DNA from: an uncultured Clostridia bacterium
GTDB lineage: Bacteria; Bacillota; Clostridia; UBA1381
NCBI GenBank assembly: GCA_947631085.1
Contig: CANRJY010000008.1
Coordinates: 1 to 64,000 of the forward strand
DNA length: 64,000 nucleotides
Direction: 5' to 3'
Part shown: in pieces, positions 16,343 through 25,548 of the stretch
Layout of the letters: each line of letters begins with the position of its first letter
Numbering within the stretch: position 1 is the first letter of the stretch
The notes under the pieces: generated by a model
Database searches by the model: none
Told to the model about the DNA's origin: nothing
The model's input: only the letters and a program-made list of their open reading frames with translations
Program-made: the position numbers and the translations under genes

Positions 16343-16659
16343 AAAAACGCGGCTTGGATTAATGTTACCACACATTTTCTTTAATAAATGACATACTTTC
16401 AAGCAAGAAGTATTTTATTTACAAAGCCTGCATTTTTACAAACGCAACCTTCTTCGCTTAAAATACATCAAAAACAGTATACCCCAAAAAGATACACTAA
16501 ATACGCTATTAAAGAAAATATGTGGTATGTATATTATACCACATTCATCGGATTTTGCAATATGTTTTTTAAAAAATATATTTCGCCTTATACCGCATTT
16601 TTCCCTTTACTTTTATCCGCCGTTATGATATAGTATAAGTGCTACGAATCTTTGTTTTT
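16343..16659. other. AT-rich intergenic stretch
   Basis: I see no gene here. The 81-aa plus-strand ORF of the track has no ribosome binding site and no family resemblance. There are scattered AT-rich promoter-like motifs but no clear consensus. Confidence 0.5.
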
Positions 16660-16851
16660 AATATTTCTGTATATGTGTTTATCTTTTGGTATACTCTAAT
16701 ACAGCAGTCTGCGCTTGTTAAAAGCGTATGCTTTGATTATTTTCCTGCTGATTTAGGGACATCAGAAACGGATAAACACAAAGATGCGTAGCAACATTTT
16801 TAAGTCAAAGCTGCGTTTTTGTGCGCGGTTTTGAAAAAGCCGCGCATTTTT
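16660..16851 (+). ncRNA. candidate structured RNA or leader ending in a terminator
   Basis: The plus strand contains short complementary segments (CTGCTGATTTAGGGACATCAG, AAAGCGTATGCTTT, GCGTAGCAAC with AGCTGCG). It ends in a GC-rich hairpin TGCGCGG / CCGCGCA with a T-tract (16822-16851). No ORF is present, and the boundaries and any family assignment are guesses. Confidence 0.3.
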
Positions 16852-16866
16852 ATATGAAACGACAAT

Positions 16867-16904
16867 AGCGTGCGCGGTCTGTTCTGACCCGACACGCTTT
16901 TTTA
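16867..16904 (+). terminator. second terminator or attenuator just before the 44-codon ORF
   Basis: AGCGTG...GGTC-loop-GACC...CACGCT then TTTTTT. It lies only about 20 bases before the ribosome binding site of the small ORF, so any transcript reaching that ORF must pass it or start after it. Confidence 0.7.
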
Positions 16905-16942
16905 TTTTATGTGAGAGTGCATGCAAGAAGGAGGTGGAAGCA

Positions 16943-17077
16943 ATGGAAAATTACAAGGAAATGTATATAAAACTTTTTGACGCAATATCTGAAGCAATCG
17001 AAACGCTCCAATCCGCTCAGAAAGAGGTTGAAGAAATGCTCGTTGACGCCGATGCCGATGAATGCGGGCAGGAATAA
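16943..17077 (+). CDS. 44-residue acidic helical small protein
   Basis: Not in the ORF track. ATG sits seven bases after AAGGAGGTG, one of the best ribosome binding sites in the window. The product MENYKEMYIKLFDAISEAIE continues TLQSAQKEVEEMLVDADADECGQE, an amphipathic acidic helix with heptad-like spacing. I recall similar MENYKEMY-type small proteins in Clostridia but know of no function. It is framed by two upstream terminators and the bidirectional ileS terminator, so it is an isolated plus-strand unit. Confidence 0.65.
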   Translation: MENYKEMYIKLFDAISEAIETLQSAQKEVEEMLVDADADECGQE

Positions 17078-17113
17078 TTATATTTGTCCCCTCTCGGAAT
17101 CATATTCCGATCA

Positions 17114-17152
17114 ATAAAAAAAGGACGCAGCCTAAAAATTGGCTGTGTCCTT
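17114..17152. terminator. bidirectional terminator between the small ORF and ileS
   Basis: GGACGCAGCC / GGCTGTGTCC stem with A-rich and T-rich flanks on both sides. It terminates ileS on the minus strand and can serve the 44-codon ORF on the plus strand. Confidence 0.85.
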
Positions 17153-17161
17153 CATTTTTAT

Positions 17162-20100
17162 TTACATCTTCTCCACGCCGAGCGTTACCGTCTCGCCGTT
17201 GATGTTCCATTCCTTCGCGTGTCCGCCCTCTGTGTCGAGCGCGATTTCGTTTGCCAAAACCTCGTCCTTTATCGTGTCGGCGTTTGCCTCGATTATCGAC
17301 TTGATCTTGCCGTTGCCGCTTTCATAAACCTTGATGTGATCCATTACGTCAAAGTCCGCGTCCTTGCGCATCGTCTGTATCTTCGAGATGATCTCACGCA
17401 CGAAGCCTTCCTCGATCAATTCATCGGTCAGGCGCGTGTCGAGGACTACGGTTACGCCGTGGTCGGAGTTGGACTCGAAGCCTTCGGTTTTGGACGATTC
17501 AATCAGCAGATCCTCCTCCGCGAGGCTTTCCTTATTGCCGTTTACCTCAATCGTCAGCGCGCCCGTTTCCTTTATCTCAGCCATAGCCGCGCTGCCGTCT
17601 ATGTTCGCCAAGATCTCGCGGACGGTGTTTATATCCTTGCCGAAGCGTCTGCCGAGAGTTCTGAGCTGCGGCTTGAAGCTGTACGAGGTGAAGCCCGCGA
17701 CGTCGTCGGTAAATTCAACGCTCTTGACATTCAGCTCCTCCTCGATTATTTCCTTGTAAAATTCGGGCAGCTCGCTATCCGCCTTTACATACATAGTTCC
17801 GATAGGCTGACGGTTCTTGATGTTCGCCGTGTTTCTGCACGCGCGTCCGAGCACCACTATCTCGAGCACCTCTTCCATCTTGCTCTCCAAATCGGGATCT
17901 ATCATCGACTCGTCGCATACGGGATAGTCGCACAGGTGAATACTCTCGGGCGCGTCCGCGTCTATGCTCTTTACGAGGTTCTGATAAATGTCCTCGGTCA
18001 TGAACGGTATCATCGGCGCGGCGAGCTTGCAGACCGTCACGAGCGCGGTGTAGAGCGTCATGTACGCGTTGATTTTATCCTGCGGCATATCCTTTACCCA
18101 AAAACGCGTACGGCTGCGGCGGACGTACCAGTTCGAAAGCTCGTCGACAAAGTCGTCGAGCGCCCTCGCCGTTTCGGTTATTTTATAATTTTCGAGGTTG
18201 TTGTCAACCGTTTTAATAAGCGTGTTGAGCTTCGACAAAAGCCACTTGTCCATTACGGGCAGCTTGTCGTATTCAAGCGTGTATTTCGTCGCGTCAAAAT
18301 TGTCGATGTTAGCATAGAGCACGAAGAACGCGTATGTGTTCCAGAGTGTACCCATGAACTTGCGCTGACCCTCCGTGACCGCTCCGTCATGGAACTTGTT
18401 CGGCAGCCACGGCGCGCTGTTCTCGTAGAAGTACCAGCGGATAGCGTCCGCTCCGTGCTTCGCGAGCGCGTCAAACGGATCGACCGCGTTGCCCTTTGAC
18501 TTCGACATTTTCTGTCCGTTTTCGTCCTGCACAAGACCGAGCACGATCACGTTTTTATACGGCGCTTTGTTGAATATAAGCGTCGATATCGCGAGCAGCG
18601 AATAGAACCAGCCGCGCGTTTGATCGACCGCCTCGCTGATGAAGTCGGCGGGGAAGTTTTCCTCGAATTTATCGTGATTTTCGAACGGATAGTGCCACTG
18701 AGCGAACGGCATCGCGCCCGAGTCGAACCAGCAGTCGATAACCTCCGAAACGCGGTGCATCTCTTTTCCGCACTTCGGGCATTTTATCGTCACCGCGTCA
18801 ACGTACGGACGGTGCAGCTCTATATCGTCGGGGCAGTTGTCGGACATGGATTTCAATTCCTCGATAGAGCCGATAGAATGCTTGTGTCCGCACTCGCATT
18901 CCCAAATGTTGAGCGGCGTTCCCCAGTAGCGGTTGCGGCTGATGCCCCAGTCCTGGACGTTGTTGAGCCAGTCGCCGAAGCGTCCCTTGCCTATGCTTTC
19001 GGGGATCCAGTTTATTGTGTTGTTGTTTCTGATCAAGTCGTCCTTTACGGCGGTCATCTTGATGAACCAAGTATCGCGCGCATAGTAGATGAGCGGCGTA
19101 TCGCAGCGCCAGCAGAACGGGTAGCTGTGCTCGAATTTCGGCGCGCTGAACAGAAGTCCGCGTTCGTCGAGATTTACGAGGATTTCCTTGTCCGCGTCCT
19201 TGCAGAACGTACCCGCCCACGGGGTTTCGGCTGTCATTTCACCCTTTTCGTCAACGAGCTGAACGAACGGCAGGTCGTAATTTCTGCCAACGTTCGCGTC
19301 ATCCTCGCCGAACGCGGGAGCGATATGAACGATACCCGTACCGTCGGTGAGAGTTACATAGCCGTCGCATACGATATAGTGCGACTTTTTATTCTGCTTT
19401 TCGCATATCGGCTTTACGAAGTCGTAAAGCGGCTCGTATTCCTTATGCTCAAGCTCTTTTCCTATATACTTTTCGATTATTTCATACGCGGGAGCATCGT
19501 CCTTCGCGAGAGAGCCGAGCACCGTGTCGAGAAGCGCCTCGGCCATATAGTACACGCGTCCGTCGGCAGCTTTTACCTTTGCGTATTCCTCGTCAGGATT
19601 TACGCAGAGCGCGACGTTCGAGGGAAGCGTCCACGGAGTTGTCGTCCACGCGAGGATATACGCGTCCTCATCCTTTACCTTAAAGCGCACGATCGCCGAG
19701 CGCTCCTTTACGTCCTTATAGCCCTGCGCCACCTCGTGCGACGAGAGCGGCGTGCCGCAGCGCGGGCAGTATGGAACGATTTTATGACCCTTATAAAGCA
19801 GTCCCTTTTCCCAAATTTGCTTTAAAGCCCACCATTCCGACTCGATAAAGTCGTTATGGTACGTTACATACGGGTCGTCCATATCAGCCCAAAAGCCGAC
19901 CGTGCCTGAGAAGTCCTCCCACATTCCCTTGTACTTCCATACGCTTTCCTTACATTCCTTTATGAACGGCTCGATGCCGTATTCCTCGATTTGCTCCTTG
20001 CCGTCGAGCCCGAGCTTTTTCTCGACCTCCAGCTCGACCGGCAGCCCGTGAGTGTCCCAGCCCGCCTTACGCGGCACGCGGTATCCCTTCATCGTGCGGT

Positions 20101-20311
20101 AACGCGGGATCATATCCTTGATAACGCGCGTCAGAACGTGACCGATATGCGGCTTGCCGTTAGCCGTGGGCGGTCCGTCATAGAACGAATAAACGTCGCT
20201 TCCCTTGCGGAAGTCCATGCTTTTTTCGAAAATCTTATGGTCGTCCCAAAATTTTTCGATTGCCTTTTCCCGCTCCGTAAAATTCAGATTGGGCGATACT
20301 TTTTTGTACAT
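17162..20311 (-). CDS. ileS: isoleucyl-tRNA synthetase, type 2
   Basis: 1049 residues. The class I signatures are GPPTANGKPHIGHVL (HIGH) and GQKMSKSKGN (KMSKS), with a large CP1 editing domain (TTTPWTLPSN) and a C-terminal anticodon-binding and extended domain. The PPTANG / HVLTRVIKDMIPRY wording and length over 1,000 residues place it with eukaryotic-like type 2 enzymes rather than type 1 (GPPYANG). Type 2 IleRS is the class associated with tolerance to mupirocin. Expression is controlled by the T-box leader upstream. Confidence 0.96.
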   Translation of the reverse strand: MYKKVSPNLNFTEREKAIEKFWDDHKIFEKSMDFRKGSDVYSFYDGPPTANGKPHIGHVLTRVIKDMIPRYRTMKGYRVPRKAGWDTHGLPVELEVEKKLGLDGKEQIEEYGIEPFIKECKESVWKYKGMWEDFSGTVGFWADMDDPYVTYHNDFIESEWWALKQIWEKGLLYKGHKIVPYCPRCGTPLSSHEVAQGYKDVKERSAIVRFKVKDEDAYILAWTTTPWTLPSNVALCVNPDEEYAKVKAADGRVYYMAEALLDTVLGSLAKDDAPAYEIIEKYIGKELEHKEYEPLYDFVKPICEKQNKKSHYIVCDGYVTLTDGTGIVHIAPAFGEDDANVGRNYDLPFVQLVDEKGEMTAETPWAGTFCKDADKEILVNLDERGLLFSAPKFEHSYPFCWRCDTPLIYYARDTWFIKMTAVKDDLIRNNNTINWIPESIGKGRFGDWLNNVQDWGISRNRYWGTPLNIWECECGHKHSIGSIEELKSMSDNCPDDIELHRPYVDAVTIKCPKCGKEMHRVSEVIDCWFDSGAMPFAQWHYPFENHDKFEENFPADFISEAVDQTRGWFYSLLAISTLIFNKAPYKNVIVLGLVQDENGQKMSKSKGNAVDPFDALAKHGADAIRWYFYENSAPWLPNKFHDGAVTEGQRKFMGTLWNTYAFFVLYANIDNFDATKYTLEYDKLPVMDKWLLSKLNTLIKTVDNNLENYKITETARALDDFVDELSNWYVRRSRTRFWVKDMPQDKINAYMTLYTALVTVCKLAAPMIPFMTEDIYQNLVKSIDADAPESIHLCDYPVCDESMIDPDLESKMEEVLEIVVLGRACRNTANIKNRQPIGTMYVKADSELPEFYKEIIEEELNVKSVEFTDDVAGFTSYSFKPQLRTLGRRFGKDINTVREILANIDGSAAMAEIKETGALTIEVNGNKESLAEEDLLIESSKTEGFESNSDHGVTVVLDTRLTDELIEEGFVREIISKIQTMRKDADFDVMDHIKVYESGNGKIKSIIEANADTIKDEVLANEIALDTEGGHAKEWNINGETVTLGVEKM

Positions 20312-20332
20312 TTATATTCCTCCTAAATAAAA

Positions 20333-20599
20333 AGCTTCCGTCTTGCATAACAAGACGAAAGCCAAACTTTCGCTATACCACTCGTCATACCGTTATATGC
20401 GTTCCCTTTAACGCGGGAAATCCGGCGTATTCTACTGAGCAGCTCCGTCGCGGCAAACACTCTTCCGCGAACAGCCCCCGCCGTTCGATACGCAGCTCGG
20501 AAGTGATATTCAGCCGAACCTACTCGCCGCCGCGCTCGCACCGTCCGCAGCTCGCTCCCCGCTTTCAAAATCGACCTACTGTCTCCGTCATCGCTGTTA
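20333..20599 (-). promoter_or_regulatory. T-box leader (Ile) of ileS
   Basis: A 270-base untranslated leader on the minus strand. It has a stem I region beginning GATGACGGAGACAGTAGG, a GAATATCAC loop offering the isoleucine codon ATC as specifier, and the conserved T-box segment GAGTGGTATAGCG. It ends with a terminator hairpin (GCTTTCGTCTTG / CAAGACGGAAGC, T-tract; 20334-20362) next to the ribosome binding site. Uncharged tRNA-Ile would favour the antiterminator. The track ORF inside it is a shadow. Confidence 0.9.
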
Positions 20600-20605
20600 T
20601 GAGGT

Positions 20606-20634
20606 ATTATATATCAATTATTTTGCATTGTCAA
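20606..20634 (-). promoter_or_regulatory. consensus promoter of the ileS T-box transcript
   Basis: TTGACA, 17 bases, TATAAT on the minus strand, about seven bases before the presumed leader start. Confidence 0.9.
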
Positions 20635-20657
20635 TATATAATTTTGAATTATTTTCA

Positions 20658-21095
20658 TCAGAACGCGTCCACCATTTTGGTAATGCTCTCGCACAGCGCG
20701 TGTATGCGCGCTTTGTACGCGTTTATTTCCGCTTGCACAGCCATCAAATTCTGCTGCTTTTTTTCATGCTCGCTGTCTATCTGTCTTGAAAGTCTTGACG
20801 CGTTCTGCTTCGCCTGATTGAGTACCGCTCTTGCTTCTATTTCCGCGCTGTTTTTTAAATCCGCCGCGGTTTGTTTCGCCGCATCAAGCGATTTCTGCAT
20901 GGTGGTTTCCATGCTTTTGTATCGCTCCACCGTATCGGTCAAAACCGCTATCTTATCCTTTAAGCCCGCGTTTTCCTTGTAAAGCTGTTCAAAATCCTGT
21001 ATTACAACGTCAAGGAAATCGTCGACGGCGTCGCAGTCATAGCCTTTTATTTTCTTATCAAACTCTTTATTTTGAATGTCGATCGGTCTCAGCAT
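20658..21095 (-). CDS. DivIVA domain-containing protein
   Basis: 145 residues. The N-terminal lipid-binding motif is LRPIDIQNKEFDKKIKGYDCDAVDDFLDVVIQDFEQLYKEN, followed by coiled coil to the end. DivIVA/GpsB proteins sit at negatively curved membrane and septa and organise division or wall growth. It is the last gene of the yggS-sepF-ylmH-divIVA series, the order usual in Firmicutes, placed just upstream of ileS as in many relatives. It is shorter than B. subtilis DivIVA, so a GpsB-like role is possible. Confidence 0.9.
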   Translation of the reverse strand: MLRPIDIQNKEFDKKIKGYDCDAVDDFLDVVIQDFEQLYKENAGLKDKIAVLTDTVERYKSMETTMQKSLDAAKQTAADLKNSAEIEARAVLNQAKQNASRLSRQIDSEHEKKQQNLMAVQAEINAYKARIHALCESITKMVDAF

Positions 21096-21110
21096 ATACG
21101 TCAGTCCTTT

Positions 21111-21869
21111 CTATATAAATTTTTTTAATATTATATGAAGCCGTCCGCTTCTTGTTTCTCCGCCCGTCTCGTGCAGAATAAATCTGCCGAAGCCTCGCAC
21201 GGAGATCATATCGTTTATCTTTACCCCGCACGACGGCTGCAGGATCTCGCGGTGATTTATTTTCACCTTTCCGTTTTCTATCAAACGCGCGCTCTGCTGC
21301 CGCGATATATTCGCCGCCGCCGCAACTACCGCGTCCGCTCTCAACGACGCGCATACAGCGCCGAAGGTCTGATATTTTCTTTCGGGGATCTCCACCGCGC
21401 CGGTATCGAAAATTTCCGTTTCAACGCCTTGTCTGCCTATTTTGCTTATTCCCGATTTAACATATTCAGCTATATCGGAGCTTATGAACATATACGCCTC
21501 TTCGCCGTTTACGAGTATGTCTCCGGTTTTGCTCCTGTCTATACCCAGCGACAGAACGCTGCCCAAATAGTCGCGGTGCGAAAGCTCCTTAACCGCGTGC
21601 TTGGCAGTGAATCTCACAACCGAAATCGGGAACGCTTCCCCGCCCGGCTCCTCCCAATCGGGAAAAACGCCCAGCATCATGCGCTCGGCTCCGTCAACTC
21701 CGCCGAAATACATCGTATTGTATCCGAACGGAAAACGCATTCCGTCTTGTATCGAGGCTATTTCCCCGCCGTCGAGAAACGATGAAAATCTTGCGCACGC
21801 GTATTTATCACAGAGCGAAAACAAATCCTCTATTTTGGCGAAAAGCAGCTTTTCCGAATTTAATTCCAT
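21111..21869 (-). CDS. YlmH-family RNA-binding protein with S4 domain
   Basis: 252 residues: an N-terminal YlmH-type region (YLGSVLSLGIDRSKTGDILV) and a C-terminal S4 RNA-binding domain (ISRQQSARLIENGKVKINHREILQPSCGVKINDMISVRGFGRF). Family members bind ribosomal particles and have been linked to rescue of stalled 50S-peptidyl-tRNA complexes. Conserved in the sepF-divIVA neighbourhood. A ylmG/yggT gene, often found between sepF and ylmH, is not present here. Confidence 0.88.
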   Translation of the reverse strand: MELNSEKLLFAKIEDLFSLCDKYACARFSSFLDGGEIASIQDGMRFPFGYNTMYFGGVDGAERMMLGVFPDWEEPGGEAFPISVVRFTAKHAVKELSHRDYLGSVLSLGIDRSKTGDILVNGEEAYMFISSDIAEYVKSGISKIGRQGVETEIFDTGAVEIPERKYQTFGAVCASLRADAVVAAAANISRQQSARLIENGKVKINHREILQPSCGVKINDMISVRGFGRFILHETGGETRSGRLHIILKKFI

Positions 21870-21944
21870 ATCTTCCCTCTAAAGAAAAGAGCCGCAGCTC
21901 AAGCGCGCGGAAAAATCCGCTGCTTAAACGCGGCAGCTTTTGAT

Positions 21945-22397
21945 TTACACATTCCAGTCAAATCTGTTCCTCGCCTGTTCCTTTATATTGTCACCGGTGA
22001 TATCCATGTTGCTCGGAGCCGCGACAAATACGCCTCCTCCGACTCTGCGGCAGCTTCCGTTAACGCCGTATACGGCGCCCGCTACAAAGTCAACTATACG
22101 TCTCGCTTCCTCGGTGTCCGTGTTGGTAACGTCGAAAATAACAAGTCTTCCGCCCTTGACCTCATCAGCCACCTTGGTCGAAGCGTCGAAATTCTCCGGT
22201 TTTATAATTCTTACTCTCGAAAGATTTACCGGTGTTATAGGAATTACCTTGGATGAACTTTTTCTTGTGAATGCCGAAACTTTACGAGGGGACTCTTCCT
22301 CCTCATAATCCTCGTCGTCATCATAATAGTCATCATCATAGTAATCGTCATCGGTTTCCATGCCGATGAAATTTTTGATTTTATCCCAGACTCCCAT
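21945..22397 (-). CDS. sepF: cell division protein SepF
   Basis: About 150 residues. MGVWDKIKNFIG is the N-terminal membrane-targeting amphipathic helix. It is followed by a long Asp/Tyr-rich linker and the SepF core (RVRIIKPENFDASTKVADEVKGGRLVIFDVTNTDTEEARRIVDFVAGAVYG). SepF bundles FtsZ and anchors the Z ring to the membrane. I start it at the second ATG (22397), nine bases after AAAGG; the track ATG at 22406 overlaps the yggS stop. Confidence 0.93.
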   Translation of the reverse strand: MGVWDKIKNFIGMETDDDYYDDDYYDDDEDYEEEESPRKVSAFTRKSSSKVIPITPVNLSRVRIIKPENFDASTKVADEVKGGRLVIFDVTNTDTEEARRIVDFVAGAVYGVNGSCRRVGGGVFVAAPSNMDITGDNIKEQARNRFDWNV

Positions 22398-22398
22398 C

Positions 22399-23115
22399 TC
22401 ATGCATCCTTTCCTGTTTTTTTGTCGGAGTAATCCCGCTCGCCGAAAATGGCGCTTCCTATGCGTACCATATTCGCGCCGCATTCGATCGCGGTCTCAAA
22501 ATCTCCGCTCATTCCCATTGACAGATATAACATATTAATATTATCGTATTTTTTTGCCCCAATGTCAATAAAAAGTTGCCTCATGTTGTCAAAATGTAAG
22601 GTATTTGTAACACTGTTGTCAGTTTTTGGGGCGATCGTCATAAGTCCCATGACTTTTACATGCTTAAGAGAGCCTGCATGAATGAGAATTTCGTCAAGCT
22701 CGTCGGGCCGCACACCCGATTTTGTCTCCTCGCCGGAGATGTTTACCTGTATCAAAACCTCCATGACCTTATCATGCTTTTGAGCCTGCCGCTCGATCTC
22801 GTCGAGCAGCTTTATCGAGTCTACGGAGTGAATAAGCGAAACCCTGTCAATTACATATTTCACCTTATTTGTCTGTAAATGACCGATAAGATGCCATCTT
22901 ACCGGCAAAACTCTGTCAAATTTATCGCGTATTTCCTGAGGCTTGTTTTCTCCTATATCGTTTACTCCCCAATTTATAGCCTCATTCATCTCGTCGGTGG
23001 TGCGGGTTTTTGTTACCGCCACGAGAGTTATATCCTCGCGCTTTCTGCCGCTGCGTTCTGCGGCGGCTGTTATTCTTTCTTCAATTTTCGCTAAATTATC
23101 GGATAACACTGTCAT
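22399..23115 (-). CDS. YggS/PLPBP family pyridoxal-phosphate homeostasis protein
   Basis: 238 residues, a single-domain alanine-racemase-like barrel. The PLP lysine motif is TLVAVTKTRT and the phosphate-binding end is MGMSGDFETAIECGANMVRIGSAIFG. These proteins buffer PLP and influence amino-acid and vitamin B6 balance; they are not racemases. The gene lies between the HlyD-like gene (three-base gap) and sepF (overlap), inside the division operon. Confidence 0.93.
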   Translation of the reverse strand: MTVLSDNLAKIEERITAAAERSGRKREDITLVAVTKTRTTDEMNEAINWGVNDIGENKPQEIRDKFDRVLPVRWHLIGHLQTNKVKYVIDRVSLIHSVDSIKLLDEIERQAQKHDKVMEVLIQVNISGEETKSGVRPDELDEILIHAGSLKHVKVMGLMTIAPKTDNSVTNTLHFDNMRQLFIDIGAKKYDNINMLYLSMGMSGDFETAIECGANMVRIGSAIFGERDYSDKKTGKDA

Positions 23116-23118
23116 CGT

Positions 23119-24306
23119 TTACTCTCCTACCACTATTCTTTCCATCTGCGAAAGCTTATTTTCCGCATCTTTTGATGACTCCACAATCGCGAAGCCTTTA
23201 TCCGTGTCGGAATACAGAACGTCACATTCGCAGGTATATCTTTTCTTTCCTATCTCGCCTATAACGCTGTGCTTGCCGTCAGCGGTGCGCACGGCGTGCG
23301 TGGGTACCTTATAGCCGGTGTAGCTTTCAAATATCACGTCCAGATCCGCGACTCTGTATGAAAACGCACCCTCGAAATAAACGGAGCTTTTTATTGTCAT
23401 TAGCACCTTACCGTCGGGGTTCGGCTCGGATATTTCCTTTATTGTTCCGGTGGTTTCCGCGTTTGCCATGTTTTTGAAACGCAGCTTTACCTCGTCCCCT
23501 TCCTCGCATGAGGCGACAGACTCCTGATTTGCCGTCACAACGGCATACCATACATGATTATTGACCACTTTGCATACAGCGCTGCCGGCAGGCACCAGCT
23601 TGCCCATTGTGGAATCGCTTTTTTCCGGCGCCTGCATACCCTCTATCATTTCAACAGTATACTGACCCGTCAGAGATGGATTTAAAATACTCTCGAGCCC
23701 GTCGGTATATGTGGTGAAAACGCCGGTCATATCGGTGAATATATCGGATTTTGTCATTCCCATTTGCTCTTCGGCCGCCTGTCTTTCCAGGGTAAGCTGC
23801 CCGACGGCCTCCTCATATGTTTCATCGCCCGTGCGTATACCGTTAAGACGTGCCTTGTATGCGGATATTTTCGATATATCATTCTCCGCCGCCGCTGTTA
23901 TTATCTGCGATTCCAGCGACGCTATCTCACCCTCAACGGAGCTGTCATCATAAGTATAATACGATTTTTTCCTTTCGTCGCTGACTGCCTGAATAATTTT
24001 TTTGTCGAGATTGCCAAGCTCCTTGAGCTTGTCCGAACTCACCTCGCCATTATATACGGTCGCCACATACGCGTCCTTTGAAACGCGGTCGCCTTCCGAC
24101 AGACTGCTGTAAACCGTGCCGGCTGTCTGAGCCGTAAAGACGTGCTCTTCACGCATGATAAATCCGTTTGCCGCCGCGGCTCTTTCCTCCGTGGTAAGCT
24201 CCGGATTTATGGTATTAGTCATGCTTATAACGCTGACATATCTTATCGCAATAATAGCGATCGCCGCTATAACGACGCAAAATACAGTCATAAAAATTTT
24301 TTTCAT
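23119..24306 (-). CDS. HlyD-like membrane fusion/adaptor protein of the division cluster
   Basis: 395 residues with an N-terminal membrane anchor (IFMTVFCVVIAAIAIIAIRYVSV), a biotinyl/lipoyl-like hairpin region (FTAQTAGTVYSSLSEGDRVSKDAYVATVY), a helical coiled-coil insertion, and a C-terminal beta barrel. This is the architecture of HlyD-type adaptors. No partner transporter is adjacent. Clostridia often carry such a gene at the head of yggS-sepF, so it probably belongs to envelope or septum biology rather than export. That is inference. Confidence 0.75.
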   Translation of the reverse strand: MKKIFMTVFCVVIAAIAIIAIRYVSVISMTNTINPELTTEERAAAANGFIMREEHVFTAQTAGTVYSSLSEGDRVSKDAYVATVYNGEVSSDKLKELGNLDKKIIQAVSDERKKSYYTYDDSSVEGEIASLESQIITAAAENDISKISAYKARLNGIRTGDETYEEAVGQLTLERQAAEEQMGMTKSDIFTDMTGVFTTYTDGLESILNPSLTGQYTVEMIEGMQAPEKSDSTMGKLVPAGSAVCKVVNNHVWYAVVTANQESVASCEEGDEVKLRFKNMANAETTGTIKEISEPNPDGKVLMTIKSSVYFEGAFSYRVADLDVIFESYTGYKVPTHAVRTADGKHSVIGEIGKKRYTCECDVLYSDTDKGFAIVESSKDAENKLSQMERIVVGE

Positions 24307-24380
24307 AGTCTTTCATATTCTTTCCCGAAAAAATCAAATATATTTTTATTATATAGCTTTTTTCGGGAAATTACAACAAT

Positions 24381-25514
24381 TTATCCGAATTTTCTTTTAA
24401 AATACGATATACAGCAAGCCGCGCCGAAGCTTGAGCCGATCAGGTCGAGCTTCGATTTCAAAAAGTCCGGAAGTCCGCCCTCAAGCTCGTTTACAAGAAG
24501 CGCGGTCAGGAATTTTTTGTCGGTAAGACGAGGAATATCATCGATCCCGAACGACGCGGTTTCTTCTCCATGCTCCGCCTCATACGTTTTGTACGCATCA
24601 AGAACAAGCCCTATCAGCTCGTCTACGGAATACGTCTTAAACCGCTCTATCTCAAACGCTTCCGCCGCTTTTTCAAGCCCGTCAAGTATTTCCGCGCCGT
24701 ACATTCCGCGCGCTTTTTGGTAGCTCGCGGTATCGAACGAGTAATCGTTTCCGGCGAGATAACCGAAGGTTTTTTTCGTGTCGAACGCGCCCTCGGCGAT
24801 GCTCGCGGCAATTCCCGCTTGGTCGAAATCGAGCGTCCCCGTTTCGGGTTGGCGGCAGCGGATATTTATAATGTTTCGTCCGGCTGTGTTGAACGTCTTG
24901 TAAAAGCCTATTCCCTGCACGTCAACGGTTATAATGTCGTCAAGTCCCTTTTCGAGCAGCAAATCTACAGGCATATTGTCAGCCATGCCGCCGTCGATAA
25001 ACTTTTTGCTGTCGATAACGCGCGGCTTGAACACCGGAAAACACGCGCTTGCCATGATATAGGGGATAAGCTCCGCTTTGGGAATGTCGCGCTTGAAGCG
25101 GTGAACTATGCTGCGCTCCGTTACGGAATACGTTACCAAGCCGAAATCGATCGGCGAATTTAAAAGCGTGTCCTCGTCGATTATACCGCGCAGGATTTTT
25201 TCGAGCGGCGCTGTGTCAAGCCCGCCGCTGCCGAGCATTTCGTGCATCAGCGGCACGAGGTTTTTGACGCTCAGGAGATTTTTTTTGTCGCCCATATCCT
25301 CCGGCAGTCTGACTATGTCGCCGGGTTTTATGTTGAGCCACATATCGCGCGCCTTATCAGCCGCTCCCGCCGCGAAAATCGCGCCGTTTACCGCGCCGAT
25401 AGACGCTCCCGTCACGGCGGAAACGTTGATTCCCATCTCCGTGAGAGCCTCCCACACGCCGACGTGATACGCTCCGCGCACTCCTCCGCCGGCTAAAACA
25501 AGACCGAAATCCAT
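24381..25514 (-). CDS. patatin-like phospholipase
   Basis: 377 residues. The patatin catalytic dyad is complete: oxyanion motif GGGVRGAYHVGVWEAL, nucleophile GASIG (Ser) and the Asp in FIDGGMADNMP. The enzymes hydrolyse acyl esters of membrane lipids. There is no signal peptide, so it acts in the cytosol or on the inner membrane face. The C-terminal 150 residues are unassigned. It stands alone, 35 bases after metY ends. Confidence 0.9.
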   Translation of the reverse strand: MDFGLVLAGGGVRGAYHVGVWEALTEMGINVSAVTGASIGAVNGAIFAAGAADKARDMWLNIKPGDIVRLPEDMGDKKNLLSVKNLVPLMHEMLGSGGLDTAPLEKILRGIIDEDTLLNSPIDFGLVTYSVTERSIVHRFKRDIPKAELIPYIMASACFPVFKPRVIDSKKFIDGGMADNMPVDLLLEKGLDDIITVDVQGIGFYKTFNTAGRNIINIRCRQPETGTLDFDQAGIAASIAEGAFDTKKTFGYLAGNDYSFDTASYQKARGMYGAEILDGLEKAAEAFEIERFKTYSVDELIGLVLDAYKTYEAEHGEETASFGIDDIPRLTDKKFLTALLVNELEGGLPDFLKSKLDLIGSSFGAACCISYFKRKFG

Positions 25515-25548
25515 GTATTTTTAAATCCTTTCGTTATATTCAGCGTCT

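Noticed and set aside
17084-19825. 471-aa and 401-aa plus-strand ORFs opposite ileS
   Set aside because: Antisense shadows of a complete ileS; Arg/Val-rich composition and no family motifs.
20323-20568. 81-aa minus-strand ORF upstream of ileS
   Set aside because: It lies inside the T-box leader, whose specifier, T-box sequence and terminator explain the sequence.
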